This document shows, in pieces, positions 14,849 to 22,588 of a stretch of DNA of 28,523 bases. The first letter of the stretch is position 1; each line of letters starts with the position of its first letter. The position numbers and the translations under genes are program-made. The notes below the pieces were generated by a model, which ran no database searches, was not told the DNA's origin, and saw nothing but the letters and a program-made list of their open reading frames with translations. Origin of the DNA: Solimonas sp047605265 (GTDB taxonomy: Bacteria; Pseudomonadota; Gammaproteobacteria; Nevskiales; Nevskiaceae); NCBI GenBank assembly GCA_047605265.1, contig JASGFY010000038.1:1-28523 (forward strand). The letters are read 5' to 3'.

Positions 14849-16417
14849 TCAGCTCGCGCCCGTTCCGAGGAACAGCTGGTACGCCGGGTTGTCCGTCTCC
14901 TCGGCGTACTCGTAGCCCAGCTCGTCGAAGGCGCGTCGCGCCTCCGTCCATTCCTTCTTCGGAATCTGCAGGCCGCACAGCACGCGGCCGTTGGCGGCGC
15001 CGTGGTTGCGGTAGTGGAACAGCGAGATGTTCCAGCGTCCGCCGATCGCCTGCAGGAAGTCGGCGAGCGCGCCGGGACGCTCCGGGAACTCGAAGCGGAA
15101 CAGACGCTCGTTGGCGAGGCCCGGCGCGCGGCCGCCGACCATGAAGCGCACGTGATCCTTGGCCATCTCGTCGCCGCGCAGGTCGAGCACGGCGTAGCCG
15201 TGTCCGCGCAGGTTGGCGATCAGCGCCTCCAGCTCCTCGTGGCCGCCGGCCAGCTTGAGGCCGACGAACACGTGCGCGTGGCTGCCGGCGGCATAGCGGT
15301 AATTGAATTCGGTGACGGCGCGCTTGCCGAGCTGGCGCACGAAGGCACGATACGCGCCCGGTTTCTCCGGCAGCGTCACGGCGAGCAGCGCCTCGGCGTC
15401 GTCGCCCAGTTCGGCGCGCTCGGCGATGTGGCGCAAGCGGTCGAAGTTGACGTTGGCGCCGGAGATGATCGCCGCCAGCGTGCTGTCGCGCACGCCGTGC
15501 TCGTGCACCCAGCGCTTGAGGCCGGCGACGGCGAGCGCACCGGCCGGCTCGGGCAGCGCGCGCTTGTCGTAGAAGATGTCGCGCGTCGCCGCGCAGATCT
15601 CGTCGACGCTGACCAGCACGGTGCCGTCGACCAGCTGGCGGGCGACGCGGAACGTCTCTTCGCCGATCTGGCGCACGGCGACGCCGTCGGCGAACAGGCC
15701 GACCTGCGGCAGCACGACGCGCCGGCCGGCCGCGAGTGCGGCGGCGAAGCAGTTCGAGTCGTCGGGCTCGACGGCGATCACCTTGATCGTCGGATTCGCC
15801 GCCTTGATCGCCGCGGCGACGCCGGCCAGCAGGCCACCGCCGCCGACCGGCACGAACACGGCATCAAGATTGCCGCACTGCTGCAGCAGTTCGCAGCCGA
15901 TCGTGCCTTGCCCGGCGATCACGTCCGGATCGTCGTACGGATGGACCATCGTCCAGCCCTTGTCGCTCACCAGCTGCTCGGCGTGCTCGCGCGCGTCGTC
16001 GTAGGCGTCGCCGTACAGGATGGCCTTGCCACCGAGCGCGCGCACGGTCTCGACCTTCAGCGCCGGCGTCGTGCGCGGCATGACGATGTGCGCGGCGATG
16101 CCGAGCTGGCGCGCGGCCAGCGCGACACCCTGCGCGTGATTGCCGGCCGAGGCGGTGACGACGCCGCGCGCGCGCTGCCCGGCCGACAGCCGGACGATCT
16201 TGTTGTACGCGCCGCGCAGCTTGAACGAGTAGACCGACTGCTGATCCTCGCGCTTGAACAGCACGCGGTTGCCCATGCGCTGCGAAAGCTTGGGCGCATC
16301 CTCGAGCGCCGAGACCCGGGCGACGTCGTAGACGCGCGCATTCTCAATGCGGGCGCGATAGTGCTCGAGCAGCTTGCGGGTTTCCGCGCTGCCGGGAGGG
16401 CGAGTTCGGGGGCTCAC
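14849..16417 (-). CDS. ilvA: Threonine ammonia-lyase, biosynthetic
   Basis: PLP-dependent deamination of threonine to 2-oxobutanoate, the committed step of isoleucine synthesis. It has 522 residues. The catalytic domain (about 25-330) holds the PLP lysine Lys66 in SVYSFKLRGAYN and the glycine loop VGGGGLLAGVA. Two ACT-like regulatory domains follow (about 338-420 and 430-515), typical of the biosynthetic, isoleucine-inhibited form rather than the short catabolic TdcB. The start is GTG (16415-16417); no ATG fits, and the upstream ribosome-binding site is poor, so the first residues are uncertain. It is convergent with the EVE gene, with only 10 bases between stops, and divergent from proC. Confidence 0.94.
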   Translation of the reverse strand: MSPRTRPPGSAETRKLLEHYRARIENARVYDVARVSALEDAPKLSQRMGNRVLFKREDQQSVYSFKLRGAYNKIVRLSAGQRARGVVTASAGNHAQGVALAARQLGIAAHIVMPRTTPALKVETVRALGGKAILYGDAYDDAREHAEQLVSDKGWTMVHPYDDPDVIAGQGTIGCELLQQCGNLDAVFVPVGGGGLLAGVAAAIKAANPTIKVIAVEPDDSNCFAAALAAGRRVVLPQVGLFADGVAVRQIGEETFRVARQLVDGTVLVSVDEICAATRDIFYDKRALPEPAGALAVAGLKRWVHEHGVRDSTLAAIISGANVNFDRLRHIAERAELGDDAEALLAVTLPEKPGAYRAFVRQLGKRAVTEFNYRYAAGSHAHVFVGLKLAGGHEELEALIANLRGHGYAVLDLRGDEMAKDHVRFMVGGRAPGLANERLFRFEFPERPGALADFLQAIGGRWNISLFHYRNHGAANGRVLCGLQIPKKEWTEARRAFDELGYEYAEETDNPAYQLFLGTGAS

Positions 16418-16437
16418 GTCGGACGTCGTGTCGGGGG

Positions 16438-16459
16438 GCGGTATCGCCTATGATACCGC
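16438..16459. promoter_or_regulatory. Inverted repeat between divergent ilvA and proC
   Basis: GCGGTATC (16438-16445) and GATACCGC (16452-16459) form a perfect 8-bp inverted repeat with a 6-base spacer. It covers a plus-strand -10-like TATGAT (16449-16454) about 70 bases before proC, and lies 21 bases from the ilvA start. It may be an operator shared by the two genes. Confidence 0.45.
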
Positions 16460-16524
16460 GCACTCCGCATCGCGCCGTCCGACGGCCTGCTCCTGCTCCG
16501 GTTCGATATCCAAACAGCCGCTAC

Positions 16525-17355
16525 ATGTCAGCGCACATCGTCTTCGTCGGCGGCGGCAACATGGCCGCCAGCCTCATCGGCGGCCTGCTCAAGGCCGGCC
16601 ATCCCGCGGCCGCGATCAGCGTCGCCGAGCCGTTCGCCGAACGCGCCGCATGGCTGCGCCAGACTTTCGCCGTGCGCACCGCCCCGGCCGCCGGCAAACT
16701 GGTCGCCGACGCTGACGTGCTGGTGCTCGCCGTCAAGCCGCAGCAGATGCGTGAAGCGCTGGACAGCCTGGCGCTGCGGCGCGGCTGCGTCGTCGTGTCG
16801 ATCGCCGCCGGCATCCAGCTCGCGTCGCTCGCGCGCTGGCTGGTCTCCGATGTACACCTTGTGCGCACCATGCCGAACACACCGGCGCTGCTCGGGGCCG
16901 GCATCACCGGCCTGTACGCGCCGCCGTCGGTGCCGGCCGAGGCGCGCCGGCTCGCCGAGTACGTGCTTGGGGCCGCCGGCGCCTGCGTCTGGCTCGACAG
17001 CGAGGCGCAGATCGACGCCGTCACCGCCGTCTCCGGTTCGGGCCCCGCGTATTTCTTCCTGCTGACCGAAGCGATGCGCGAAGCCGGCGTCAAGCTCGGC
17101 CTCGCGCCCGAGATCGCGGCGCGGCTCGCGTTGCAGACCTTCATCGGCGCCGCCAGGATGGCCGAGGACGGCGCCGCGCGCGGCACCGACGTCGCGCAGC
17201 TGCGCGCCAACGTCACGTCGAAGGGCGGCACGACCGAGGCCGCAATCCGCCATCTTGAAAGCGCCGGCTTGCGCGCCACACTCGACGACGCGCTGCGCGC
17301 CGCCGCCGACCGCGGCCGCGAGCTCGGCGAACTGCTTGCCAAGGATCCTCGCTGA
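16525..17355 (+). CDS. proC: Pyrroline-5-carboxylate reductase
   Basis: NAD(P)H-dependent reduction of 1-pyrroline-5-carboxylate to proline, the last step of proline synthesis. It has 276 residues. The Rossmann motif HIVFVGGGNMAASLIGGLL (4-22), VLAVKPQQM, RTMPNTPALLGAGITGL, the dimer helix motif AVSGSGPAYFFLLTEAM and NVTSKGGTTEAAI are all present. The start at 16525 puts the nucleotide-binding strand at the N-terminus; an in-frame start at 16450 would add a Pro/Arg-rich, unconserved tail. Its stop overlaps the yggT start (TGATG). The usual upstream PLP-homeostasis gene yggS is not here; ilvA takes that place in the opposite direction. Confidence 0.95.
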   Translation: MSAHIVFVGGGNMAASLIGGLLKAGHPAAAISVAEPFAERAAWLRQTFAVRTAPAAGKLVADADVLVLAVKPQQMREALDSLALRRGCVVVSIAAGIQLASLARWLVSDVHLVRTMPNTPALLGAGITGLYAPPSVPAEARRLAEYVLGAAGACVWLDSEAQIDAVTAVSGSGPAYFFLLTEAMREAGVKLGLAPEIAARLALQTFIGAARMAEDGAARGTDVAQLRANVTSKGGTTEAAIRHLESAGLRATLDDALRAAADRGRELGELLAKDPR

Positions 17356-17912
17356 TGGGCGCCAACGCCGCCAACGCCTTGCTGTTCCTCGTCACGACGC
17401 TGTTCGACATCGCGCTGTGGGTCTACCTGCTGCGCGTGCTGCTGCAGTGGTCGCGCGCCGACTTCTACAATCCGATCTCCCAGGCGATCTGGAAGGCGAC
17501 GCGCTTTCCGAGCGATTGGCTGCGCCCGTACCTGCCGAACGTGCGCAACGTCAATCTGGCCGCCGTGCTGATGCTGTGTCTGATCGCGATCCTCTACATC
17601 TACGTCATCATCGGCATCCTCGGCTTCTCGCTGAATCCGCTGTCGGTCACCTGGTACGCGGCGCTGAAGCTGGTCGCGGTGACCGCCAATCTCTACACGT
17701 TCACGATCTTTGTCCACGCCATCATGTCGTGGCTCGGGCCCGGTGTGAACAACCCGGCCAGCAACATCCTGTGGAGCCTCAACGAACCGCTGCTGCGGCC
17801 GATGCGCCGCATCATTCCGCCGGTGTCGAATCTCGATCTGTCGCCGCTGGTCGTCATCCTCATCCTGCAGGTGCTGAACCGCCTGCTGCCGCTGCCCGGC
17901 GCGTTCCGCTGA
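17355..17912 (+). CDS. YggT family membrane protein
   Basis: A 185-residue inner-membrane protein with two copies of the YGGT domain. Each copy has a hydrophobic helix and a short amphipathic loop with the family pattern (SRADFYNPISQAIWKATRF in the first; LGPGVNNPASNILWSLNEPL in the second), followed by LRPMRRIIPP. About four membrane helices are expected. Biochemical function is not settled; related proteins have been tied to osmotic tolerance and to division or membrane assembly. The first base of its ATG is the last base of the proC stop, a coupling seen in many Proteobacteria. Confidence 0.92.
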   Translation: MGANAANALLFLVTTLFDIALWVYLLRVLLQWSRADFYNPISQAIWKATRFPSDWLRPYLPNVRNVNLAAVLMLCLIAILYIYVIIGILGFSLNPLSVTWYAALKLVAVTANLYTFTIFVHAIMSWLGPGVNNPASNILWSLNEPLLRPMRRIIPPVSNLDLSPLVVILILQVLNRLLPLPGAFR

Positions 17913-17925
17913 GACCCGGCGTTCG

Positions 17926-19107
17926 ATGAACGCAGCATACGCGGCCAGCAGCGCGGCCGGCTCGGTCGGCATCGTCACGCCACGGCGCATCGTCATCGAC
18001 GCGCCGCTGGCGCTCGACTGCGGCCGCACGCTGCCGCGTCATGAGCTGATGGTCGAAACCTACGGCACGCTCGACGCGGCGCGCTCGAACGCCGTGCTGA
18101 TCTGCCACGCGCTGTCCGGCGATCACCACGCGGCCGGCATGCATGCCGACGTCGACCGCAAGCCCGGCTGGTGGGACAACTGCATCGGCCCCGGCAAGCC
18201 GATCGATACGCGGCGCTTCTACGTCGTCGCCCTCAACAATCTCGGCGGCTGTAGGGGCTCGACCGGGCCGAACACGATCAACCCCGACACCGGCCTGCCC
18301 TGGGGACCGGATTTTCCGCTGCTGACGGTGCGTGACTGGGTCCGCTCGCAGGCGCTGCTCGCCGACCGGCTCGGCATCGCGCGCTGGGCGGCCGTCGTCG
18401 GCGGCTCGCTCGGCGGCATGCAGGTCATGCAGTGGGCGATCGATCTTCCGGAGCGCATCGCCAACGCCGTCGTCATCGCCTCGGCGCCGCAGCTGTCGGC
18501 GCAGAACATCGCCTTCAACGAGATCGCCCGCCAGGCCATCCTCTCCGATCCGGAATTCCACGGCGGCCGCTTCTACGACCACGGCGTCGTGCCGTCGCGC
18601 GGCCTGAGGCTGGCGCGCATGGTCGGCCACATCACCTACCTGTCCGACGCCGCGATGCGCGCCAAGTTCGGCAACGAGCTGCGCGCGCCGACGCCGAGCT
18701 TCAATTTCGACGTCGAGTTCGAAGTCGAGAGCTACCTGCGCTACCAAGGACAGGCTTTCGTCGATCGTTTTGACGCCAACACCTATCTGCTGATGACCAA
18801 GGCGCTCGATTACTTCGATCCGGCGCGCGAATACGGCGACCGGCTCGACGCGGCGTTCCGCCGGGCGCAGGCGCGTTTCCTGGTGATCGCCTTCTCGAGC
18901 GACTGGCGCTTCTCGCCGGCGCGCTCGCGCGAGATCGTCAAGGCGCTGATCGACGCCGGCCGCGACGTCTCGTACGCGCTGATCGAGTCGCAGCTCGGCC
19001 ACGACGACTTCCTGATGCCGATCCCGCAGTATCACGACGTGCTGCGCGGCTATCTGGCGCGCATCGCCGGCGAGCTCGAAGCGGTGCCGGCCGGAGGCAT
19101 CGCATGA
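17926..19107 (+). CDS. metX: Homoserine O-acyltransferase (MetX family)
   Basis: Activates the homoserine hydroxyl with an acyl group for methionine synthesis. The alpha/beta-hydrolase fold has 393 residues, with catalytic Ser161 in GGSLGGMQ, Asp326 in SSDWRFSP and His359 in GHDDFL. LICHALSGDHHAAG (58-71) and NNLGGCRGSTGP (104-115) are also characteristic. MetX-family enzymes differ in acyl donor and acceptor: some use acetyl-CoA, others (for example in Pseudomonas) succinyl-CoA, and some act on serine. Linkage to metW and proteobacterial context favour succinyltransferase activity, but this is inference. It is 13 bases after yggT and overlaps metW by ATGA. Confidence 0.93.
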   Translation: MNAAYAASSAAGSVGIVTPRRIVIDAPLALDCGRTLPRHELMVETYGTLDAARSNAVLICHALSGDHHAAGMHADVDRKPGWWDNCIGPGKPIDTRRFYVVALNNLGGCRGSTGPNTINPDTGLPWGPDFPLLTVRDWVRSQALLADRLGIARWAAVVGGSLGGMQVMQWAIDLPERIANAVVIASAPQLSAQNIAFNEIARQAILSDPEFHGGRFYDHGVVPSRGLRLARMVGHITYLSDAAMRAKFGNELRAPTPSFNFDVEFEVESYLRYQGQAFVDRFDANTYLLMTKALDYFDPAREYGDRLDAAFRRAQARFLVIAFSSDWRFSPARSREIVKALIDAGRDVSYALIESQLGHDDFLMPIPQYHDVLRGYLARIAGELEAVPAGGIA

Positions 19108-19721
19108 GCCTGCGCCGCGACCTGGAGCCGATCGTCGACTGGATCCGCCCCGGCTCGCGCATCCTCGATCTCGGCTGCGGCGACGGCCAGCTGCTCAGGC
19201 ATCTGGCGGCCACGCGGCAGGTGCGCGGCTACGGCCTCGAGATCGATCCGCTGAACGTCTCGCGCTGCATCGACGCCGGCGTCAACGTCATCCAGGCCGA
19301 CCTCGACGAAGGCCTGCGCGATTTCGAGTCGGCGTCGTTCGACTACGTGGTGATGACGCAGGCCCTGCAGGCCCTGCAGCGCCCGGACGCGGCGCTCGCC
19401 GAGATCCTGCGCGTCGGCAGGACCGGCATCGTCACGTTTCCCAACTTCGGCCACTGGCGCGTGCGCCTCGCGCTCGCGCGCGGCCGCATGCCGGTGACGC
19501 CGTCCCTGCCGTCGCGCTGGTACGACACGCCCAACATCCATCTCTGCACCGTCGACGACTTCGAGGCGCTGTGCGCGACGCGCGGCTGGAAGATCGTCGA
19601 TCGCCGCCTGCTCGACCAGTCGCATCGCGAGGGCCTCGCGCACCGGCTGGCGCCGAACCTCTTCACCGAGATGGCGATGTATCTGCTCGAAGCGCCGCGG
19701 ATCGCCGGCTTCGCGACCTGA
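19104..19721 (+). CDS. metW: Methionine biosynthesis protein MetW
   Basis: A 205-residue class I methyltransferase-fold protein. The SAM-binding motif RILDLGCGDGQLL is at 19-31 and the acidic end of beta2 (GLEID) follows. LRVGRTGIVTFPNFGHWRVRLALARGRMPVTPSLPSRWYDTPNIHLCTVDDF is a MetW hallmark; positions 19410-19565 encode it. MetW is required with MetX for methionine synthesis in several Proteobacteria; proposed to work with MetX as a partner rather than as a simple methyltransferase. Start overlaps the metX stop by four bases. Confidence 0.94.
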   Translation: MSLRRDLEPIVDWIRPGSRILDLGCGDGQLLRHLAATRQVRGYGLEIDPLNVSRCIDAGVNVIQADLDEGLRDFESASFDYVVMTQALQALQRPDAALAEILRVGRTGIVTFPNFGHWRVRLALARGRMPVTPSLPSRWYDTPNIHLCTVDDFEALCATRGWKIVDRRLLDQSHREGLAHRLAPNLFTEMAMYLLEAPRIAGFAT

Positions 19722-19745
19722 GGCCGGCACCGGGACCGGGGAAGA

Positions 19746-20654
19746 TCAGGCGCCGCGCGCCTCCGCCAGCAGTTCGGCGATGCAGCGATCCTTCTCGCGC
19801 CACAGCGACGCGATCCAGGTGTGGAAGCGCGCGCGGAATTCCGGGTCGTTCTCGTAGCTGCCATGGAACAGTTCGCGCGGCACCTCGAGCTGGCGCACGT
19901 CGACGATGACGCGGCCCATGCGCCCGCAAAGAAAATCCCAGAAACCTTTCGCCCCGTCCGGATAGACGATCGTGACGTCGAGCAGCGAATGCAGCTGTTC
20001 GCCGAGCGCCGCCAGCGTGAAGGCGAAGCCGCCGGACTTCGGCTTCAGCAGATGGCGGTACGGCGACTGCTGGCGGGCGCGCTTGGCTTCGGTGAAGCGC
20101 GTGCCCTCGAGAAAATTGAGGATCAGTGCCGGCTGGTGGCGGAAGGCCTCGCAGGCCTTGCGCGTGGTCTCGATGTCCTGGCCCTTGAGCGCGGGGTTCT
20201 TGGCGATCTGCTCCTTGGTGTGGCGCTTCATGAACGGATAGTCGAGGCCCCACCAAGCGCCGCCGAGAATCGGCACCCAGATCAGTTCCTGTTTGAGGAA
20301 GAACTTGAAGAACGGCGCGCGCCGGCCGAAGGTCTTGATCAGAACGAGGATGTCGTTCCAAGTCTGGTGATTCGCACAGACCAGATACTGGCCCTGCGGT
20401 TCGACGGTCGTGTGCAGGCGGACATCCCAGCGGATGCGCATGACCGCGTCGGTCATCCAGACATTGAAGAGCGCCCAATGCTGCGCCGACCAGGCGACGC
20501 CGCGCGACACGATCTGCCGCGCGCGGCTGCGCCTGGGTGTCAGCAGCTTGAGCAGGATCAGGACGTAGACCGGCCCGACCCACAACAGCGTGTTCAGCAC
20601 GAGCAGCAGCGAAGTGAGCACGCCCAGCAGCGGCCCCGGCAACCATTGGAACAT
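19746..20654 (-). CDS. Acyltransferase, PlsC/LPLAT family (YihG-like)
   Basis: A 302-residue inner-membrane lysophospholipid acyltransferase-family protein. Residues 8-38 are strongly hydrophobic. The HX4D catalytic motif is NHQTWND with His96 and Asp101. The glycerophosphate-binding FLEGTR is at 181-186. GLDYPFMKRHTKEQI (137-150) places it in the YihG/YcdE-like branch of 1-acyl-sn-glycerol-3-phosphate acyltransferases rather than the short classic PlsC (about 245). It would acylate lysophosphatidic acid or a related lysolipid; acyl preference is unknown. It converges with metW, with 24 bases between stops and no obvious terminator. Confidence 0.9.
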   Translation of the reverse strand: MFQWLPGPLLGVLTSLLLVLNTLLWVGPVYVLILLKLLTPRRSRARQIVSRGVAWSAQHWALFNVWMTDAVMRIRWDVRLHTTVEPQGQYLVCANHQTWNDILVLIKTFGRRAPFFKFFLKQELIWVPILGGAWWGLDYPFMKRHTKEQIAKNPALKGQDIETTRKACEAFRHQPALILNFLEGTRFTEAKRARQQSPYRHLLKPKSGGFAFTLAALGEQLHSLLDVTIVYPDGAKGFWDFLCGRMGRVIVDVRQLEVPRELFHGSYENDPEFRARFHTWIASLWREKDRCIAELLAEARGA

Positions 20655-20760
20655 GGCGAGTTCTGTCTTCTAGTCGTTGTCGCGACAGCTTAGCCGCTGC
20701 CGTCCGCCGCGCAAGCGCCGCGGCGCCGGCCATCGCGCCCGATTTACCGTGGCAACGTCG

Positions 20761-21480
20761 TCACGACCCGCCGCGCGGATGCGCCGACCAGTGCAGGTGG
20801 ACGATCAGCCAGTGGCCGCCGCGGCGTTCGAGCACGGCCGTCTCGGTATGGTCGAGGTCGATGTCCTGGCCGGCGAACGTGCCCGTGATGCGCGCCTGCG
20901 TGATCACCCACGCGGTGTCGCCGCCGGCCGCCGCCTCGCGGTGCAGGACCTCGTAGCGCGTCGTCGCCGCGAACAGCAGATCGTTGTCGAGGTGGCCGGC
21001 GCCGTATTCGTCGCGGGAGCTTTCCGCGAACCCCTGCTCGAAGATCGCCACGTCCGGCGCCAGCGTCGCCAGCGCGCCCTTGCGATAGTTCTCGCGCAGA
21101 CTCTGATGGAAGGACGCGACCACGGCCGTCGCCTGCGCGGCGTCCGCGGCCTCGGCGCCGCCGGGCGCCGCCTTCACCGGCGCGGCCGGCCCGGGCGTCA
21201 CGGCCGACGGATTCGTCGCCGCGTCGGAAGGCACAGCGTCCGATGCGACCGGCGCCGTTTCGGCCGACGTTGTGCCGGTCGACGTCGTTTCAGCCGGCGT
21301 CGCCGCCGCATCAGTCGCGGCTGCATTCGTCACCGCGCCCTGCATCTCCGCCACGGCGCCCTTGCTCTCGACCCCATCCGTGTCCGTGCCGGCAGCCGGC
21401 ACGGCCTCCGATGTTTGCGCGGGCGCCGCGACCGCGAAACCGCCCAGCAACGCGGCCATGATCAGTGGAATCGAACGCAT
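20761..21480 (-). CDS. Exported NTF2-like (DUF4440/SnoaL-type) protein
   Basis: A 239-residue predicted periplasmic protein. Residues 1-21 are a signal peptide (MRSIPLIMAALLGGFAVAAP, cleavage near APA-QT). Residues about 22-110 are a low-complexity Ala/Thr/Pro/Ser/Val linker, likely disordered. Residues about 115-235 form an NTF2-like domain: ATAVVASFHQSLRENYRKG, LAPDVAIFEQGFAESSRDEY, and a C-terminal GGHWLIVHLHWSAHP. The family includes many small enzymes and ligand-binding proteins; function here is unknown. The ATG at 21480 was preferred because GAGG lies 6 bases upstream and it is 8 bases past the lipoprotein stop; a TTG at 21492 is in frame. The second gene of a pair with the lipoprotein. 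Confidence 0.82.
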   Translation of the reverse strand: MRSIPLIMAALLGGFAVAAPAQTSEAVPAAGTDTDGVESKGAVAEMQGAVTNAAATDAAATPAETTSTGTTSAETAPVASDAVPSDAATNPSAVTPGPAAPVKAAPGGAEAADAAQATAVVASFHQSLRENYRKGALATLAPDVAIFEQGFAESSRDEYGAGHLDNDLLFAATTRYEVLHREAAAGGDTAWVITQARITGTFAGQDIDLDHTETAVLERRGGHWLIVHLHWSAHPRGGS

Positions 21481-21488
21481 GATGCGCC

Positions 21489-21677
21489 TCAAGGCTGCAG
21501 CACGCGGGCCAGCCGCTTGCCGGCCTGACCGTAGACTTCATTACCGATCAGCGTCGCGCACTGCTGCGCGTTGCCGACCTCGGCCACCTTGACCTGCGCG
21601 CCGGGACCGAACAGTGTGCCGAAGCTGCTGCAGCCGCCGAGCGCGAGCGCCGCGATGCCCACGAGCATTCGTTTCAT
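21489..21677 (-). CDS. Small predicted lipoprotein
   Basis: A 62-residue protein. MKRMLVGIAALALGGC is a lipoprotein signal with lipobox LGGC, making Cys16 the lipidated residue. The mature 47 residues have one further Cys (QQCATLIGNEVYGQAGKRLARVLQP) and no recognised domain. An excellent ribosome-binding site (GAGGAATACGG then ATG) supports expression. It precedes the NTF2-like gene by 8 bases on the same strand, so the two probably function together at the envelope. The protein family is not recognised. Confidence 0.8.
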   Translation of the reverse strand: MKRMLVGIAALALGGCSSFGTLFGPGAQVKVAEVGNAQQCATLIGNEVYGQAGKRLARVLQP

Positions 21678-21693
21678 CCGTATTCCTCATCCG

Positions 21694-21715
21694 GCGTCGG
21701 CGGCGTTGCCGACGC
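21694..21715. repeat. Perfect 8-bp inverted repeat upstream of the lipoprotein gene
   Basis: GCGTCGGC (21694-21701) and GCCGACGC (21708-21715) pair across a 6-base loop, 17 bases before the lipoprotein ATG. No T-run follows on the minus strand, so it is more likely a leader hairpin or processing point between tetR and the lipoprotein gene than an intrinsic terminator. The rest of the 133-base gap shows no clear promoter. Confidence 0.5.
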
Positions 21716-21810
21716 GATTCATGTCGATGACGCGCGATGTTAACCGCTTTGCCGTGAACGAAACGCCCGCCGCGGCACGCTGCGGCTGCACGCCCTTCGT
21801 CGCGGCACCG

Positions 21811-22461
21811 TCATCTGACGCGGCCGCGCCGCCCGGCACCCTCCGGGAGCGGCATCGCCGCGCCGACGGCCGCGCGCACGCAGAATTCGGCGATCGCGCG
21901 CACCAGCTTGCGCGCTTCGGTCGGCGCCGCCGTGGCGGTGACGGGCCGGATCAGCGCCTCGGTGAAAGCCCCGACGATGCAGGCGGCGGTGACGTCGGCC
22001 GCCTGCGGCGCGAATTCGCCGGACTGGATGCCGGCGCGCAGCACCTTCTCGAACACCGCGCCGAACCGGCGGCGGCAGACGATGCGCGCGGCGTCGACTT
22101 CCGGATCGATCGGCTCGGCAATGAACGCATACGCCAGGTGCGGGCCCTCGAGCGCGCGCGACGCGAACGATTCGACCGCCGCGCGCAGGCGCTCGGTCGC
22201 CGTGCCGTCACGATCGATGATGTCATCGAGAATCGCGCACTCGTGCGTCACCGCCTCGGTCAACACCTCGACGAAAAGCTCGGCCTTCGACGGGAAGTAG
22301 CGATAGATCGCGCCGGTCGACAGGCCGACCTGCTGCGCGACGGCGGCGATCGACGCTTCGCGGAAGCCGCCGACGGCGATCAACCTGCGCGTCGCCAGCA
22401 CGATGCGTTGGCGGTTGTCGGCCAGCCGCTCCTGCATCAGCGGGGAACGTCGGTACGCCAT
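21811..22461 (-). CDS. TetR/AcrR-family transcriptional regulator, probable liu regulator
   Basis: A 216-residue repressor-type regulator. The N-terminal helix-turn-helix is typical: IVLATRRLIAVGGFREASIAAVAQ then VGLSTGAIYRYFPSKAELF, recognition helix near 45-56. The C-terminal ligand domain (about 70-205) is Ala-rich and variable. The ATG at 22461 was chosen because GGAGCG precedes it by a proper distance; an ATG at 22506 in frame adds 15 unconserved residues. It is divergent from the leucine-degradation genes. TetR-type LiuQ proteins regulate such genes in some Proteobacteria, so this may be one, sensing a branched-chain acyl-CoA; that is inference from position. Confidence 0.88.
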   Translation of the reverse strand: MAYRRSPLMQERLADNRQRIVLATRRLIAVGGFREASIAAVAQQVGLSTGAIYRYFPSKAELFVEVLTEAVTHECAILDDIIDRDGTATERLRAAVESFASRALEGPHLAYAFIAEPIDPEVDAARIVCRRRFGAVFEKVLRAGIQSGEFAPQAADVTAACIVGAFTEALIRPVTATAAPTEARKLVRAIAEFCVRAAVGAAMPLPEGAGRRGRVR

Positions 22462-22475
22462 GCGGTGCGCTCCAT

Positions 22476-22537
22476 GAAGTGAACAACCCGGATATTTATG
22501 AATCATACTTCACTTCTTCAGCGAAGCCCCGTATAGT
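22476..22537 (+). promoter_or_regulatory. liuA promoter and candidate TetR operator
   Basis: A good sigma-70 match points at liuA: TTCACT (22509-22514), 17-bp spacer, TATAGT (22532-22537). An 8-bp inverted repeat GAAGTGAA (22476-22483) / TTCACTTC (22509-22516) overlaps the -35. A separate compact palindrome TATGAATCATA (22497-22507) lies just upstream and contains a minus-strand -10-like TATGAT for the TetR gene. Either could be the regulator's operator; which one is not decided by sequence. Confidence 0.55.
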
Positions 22538-22588
22538 CGCCGCACTTTGCGCGCCGCATCCGGCGATCAGGGCGGAGGAGCCTGCCCC

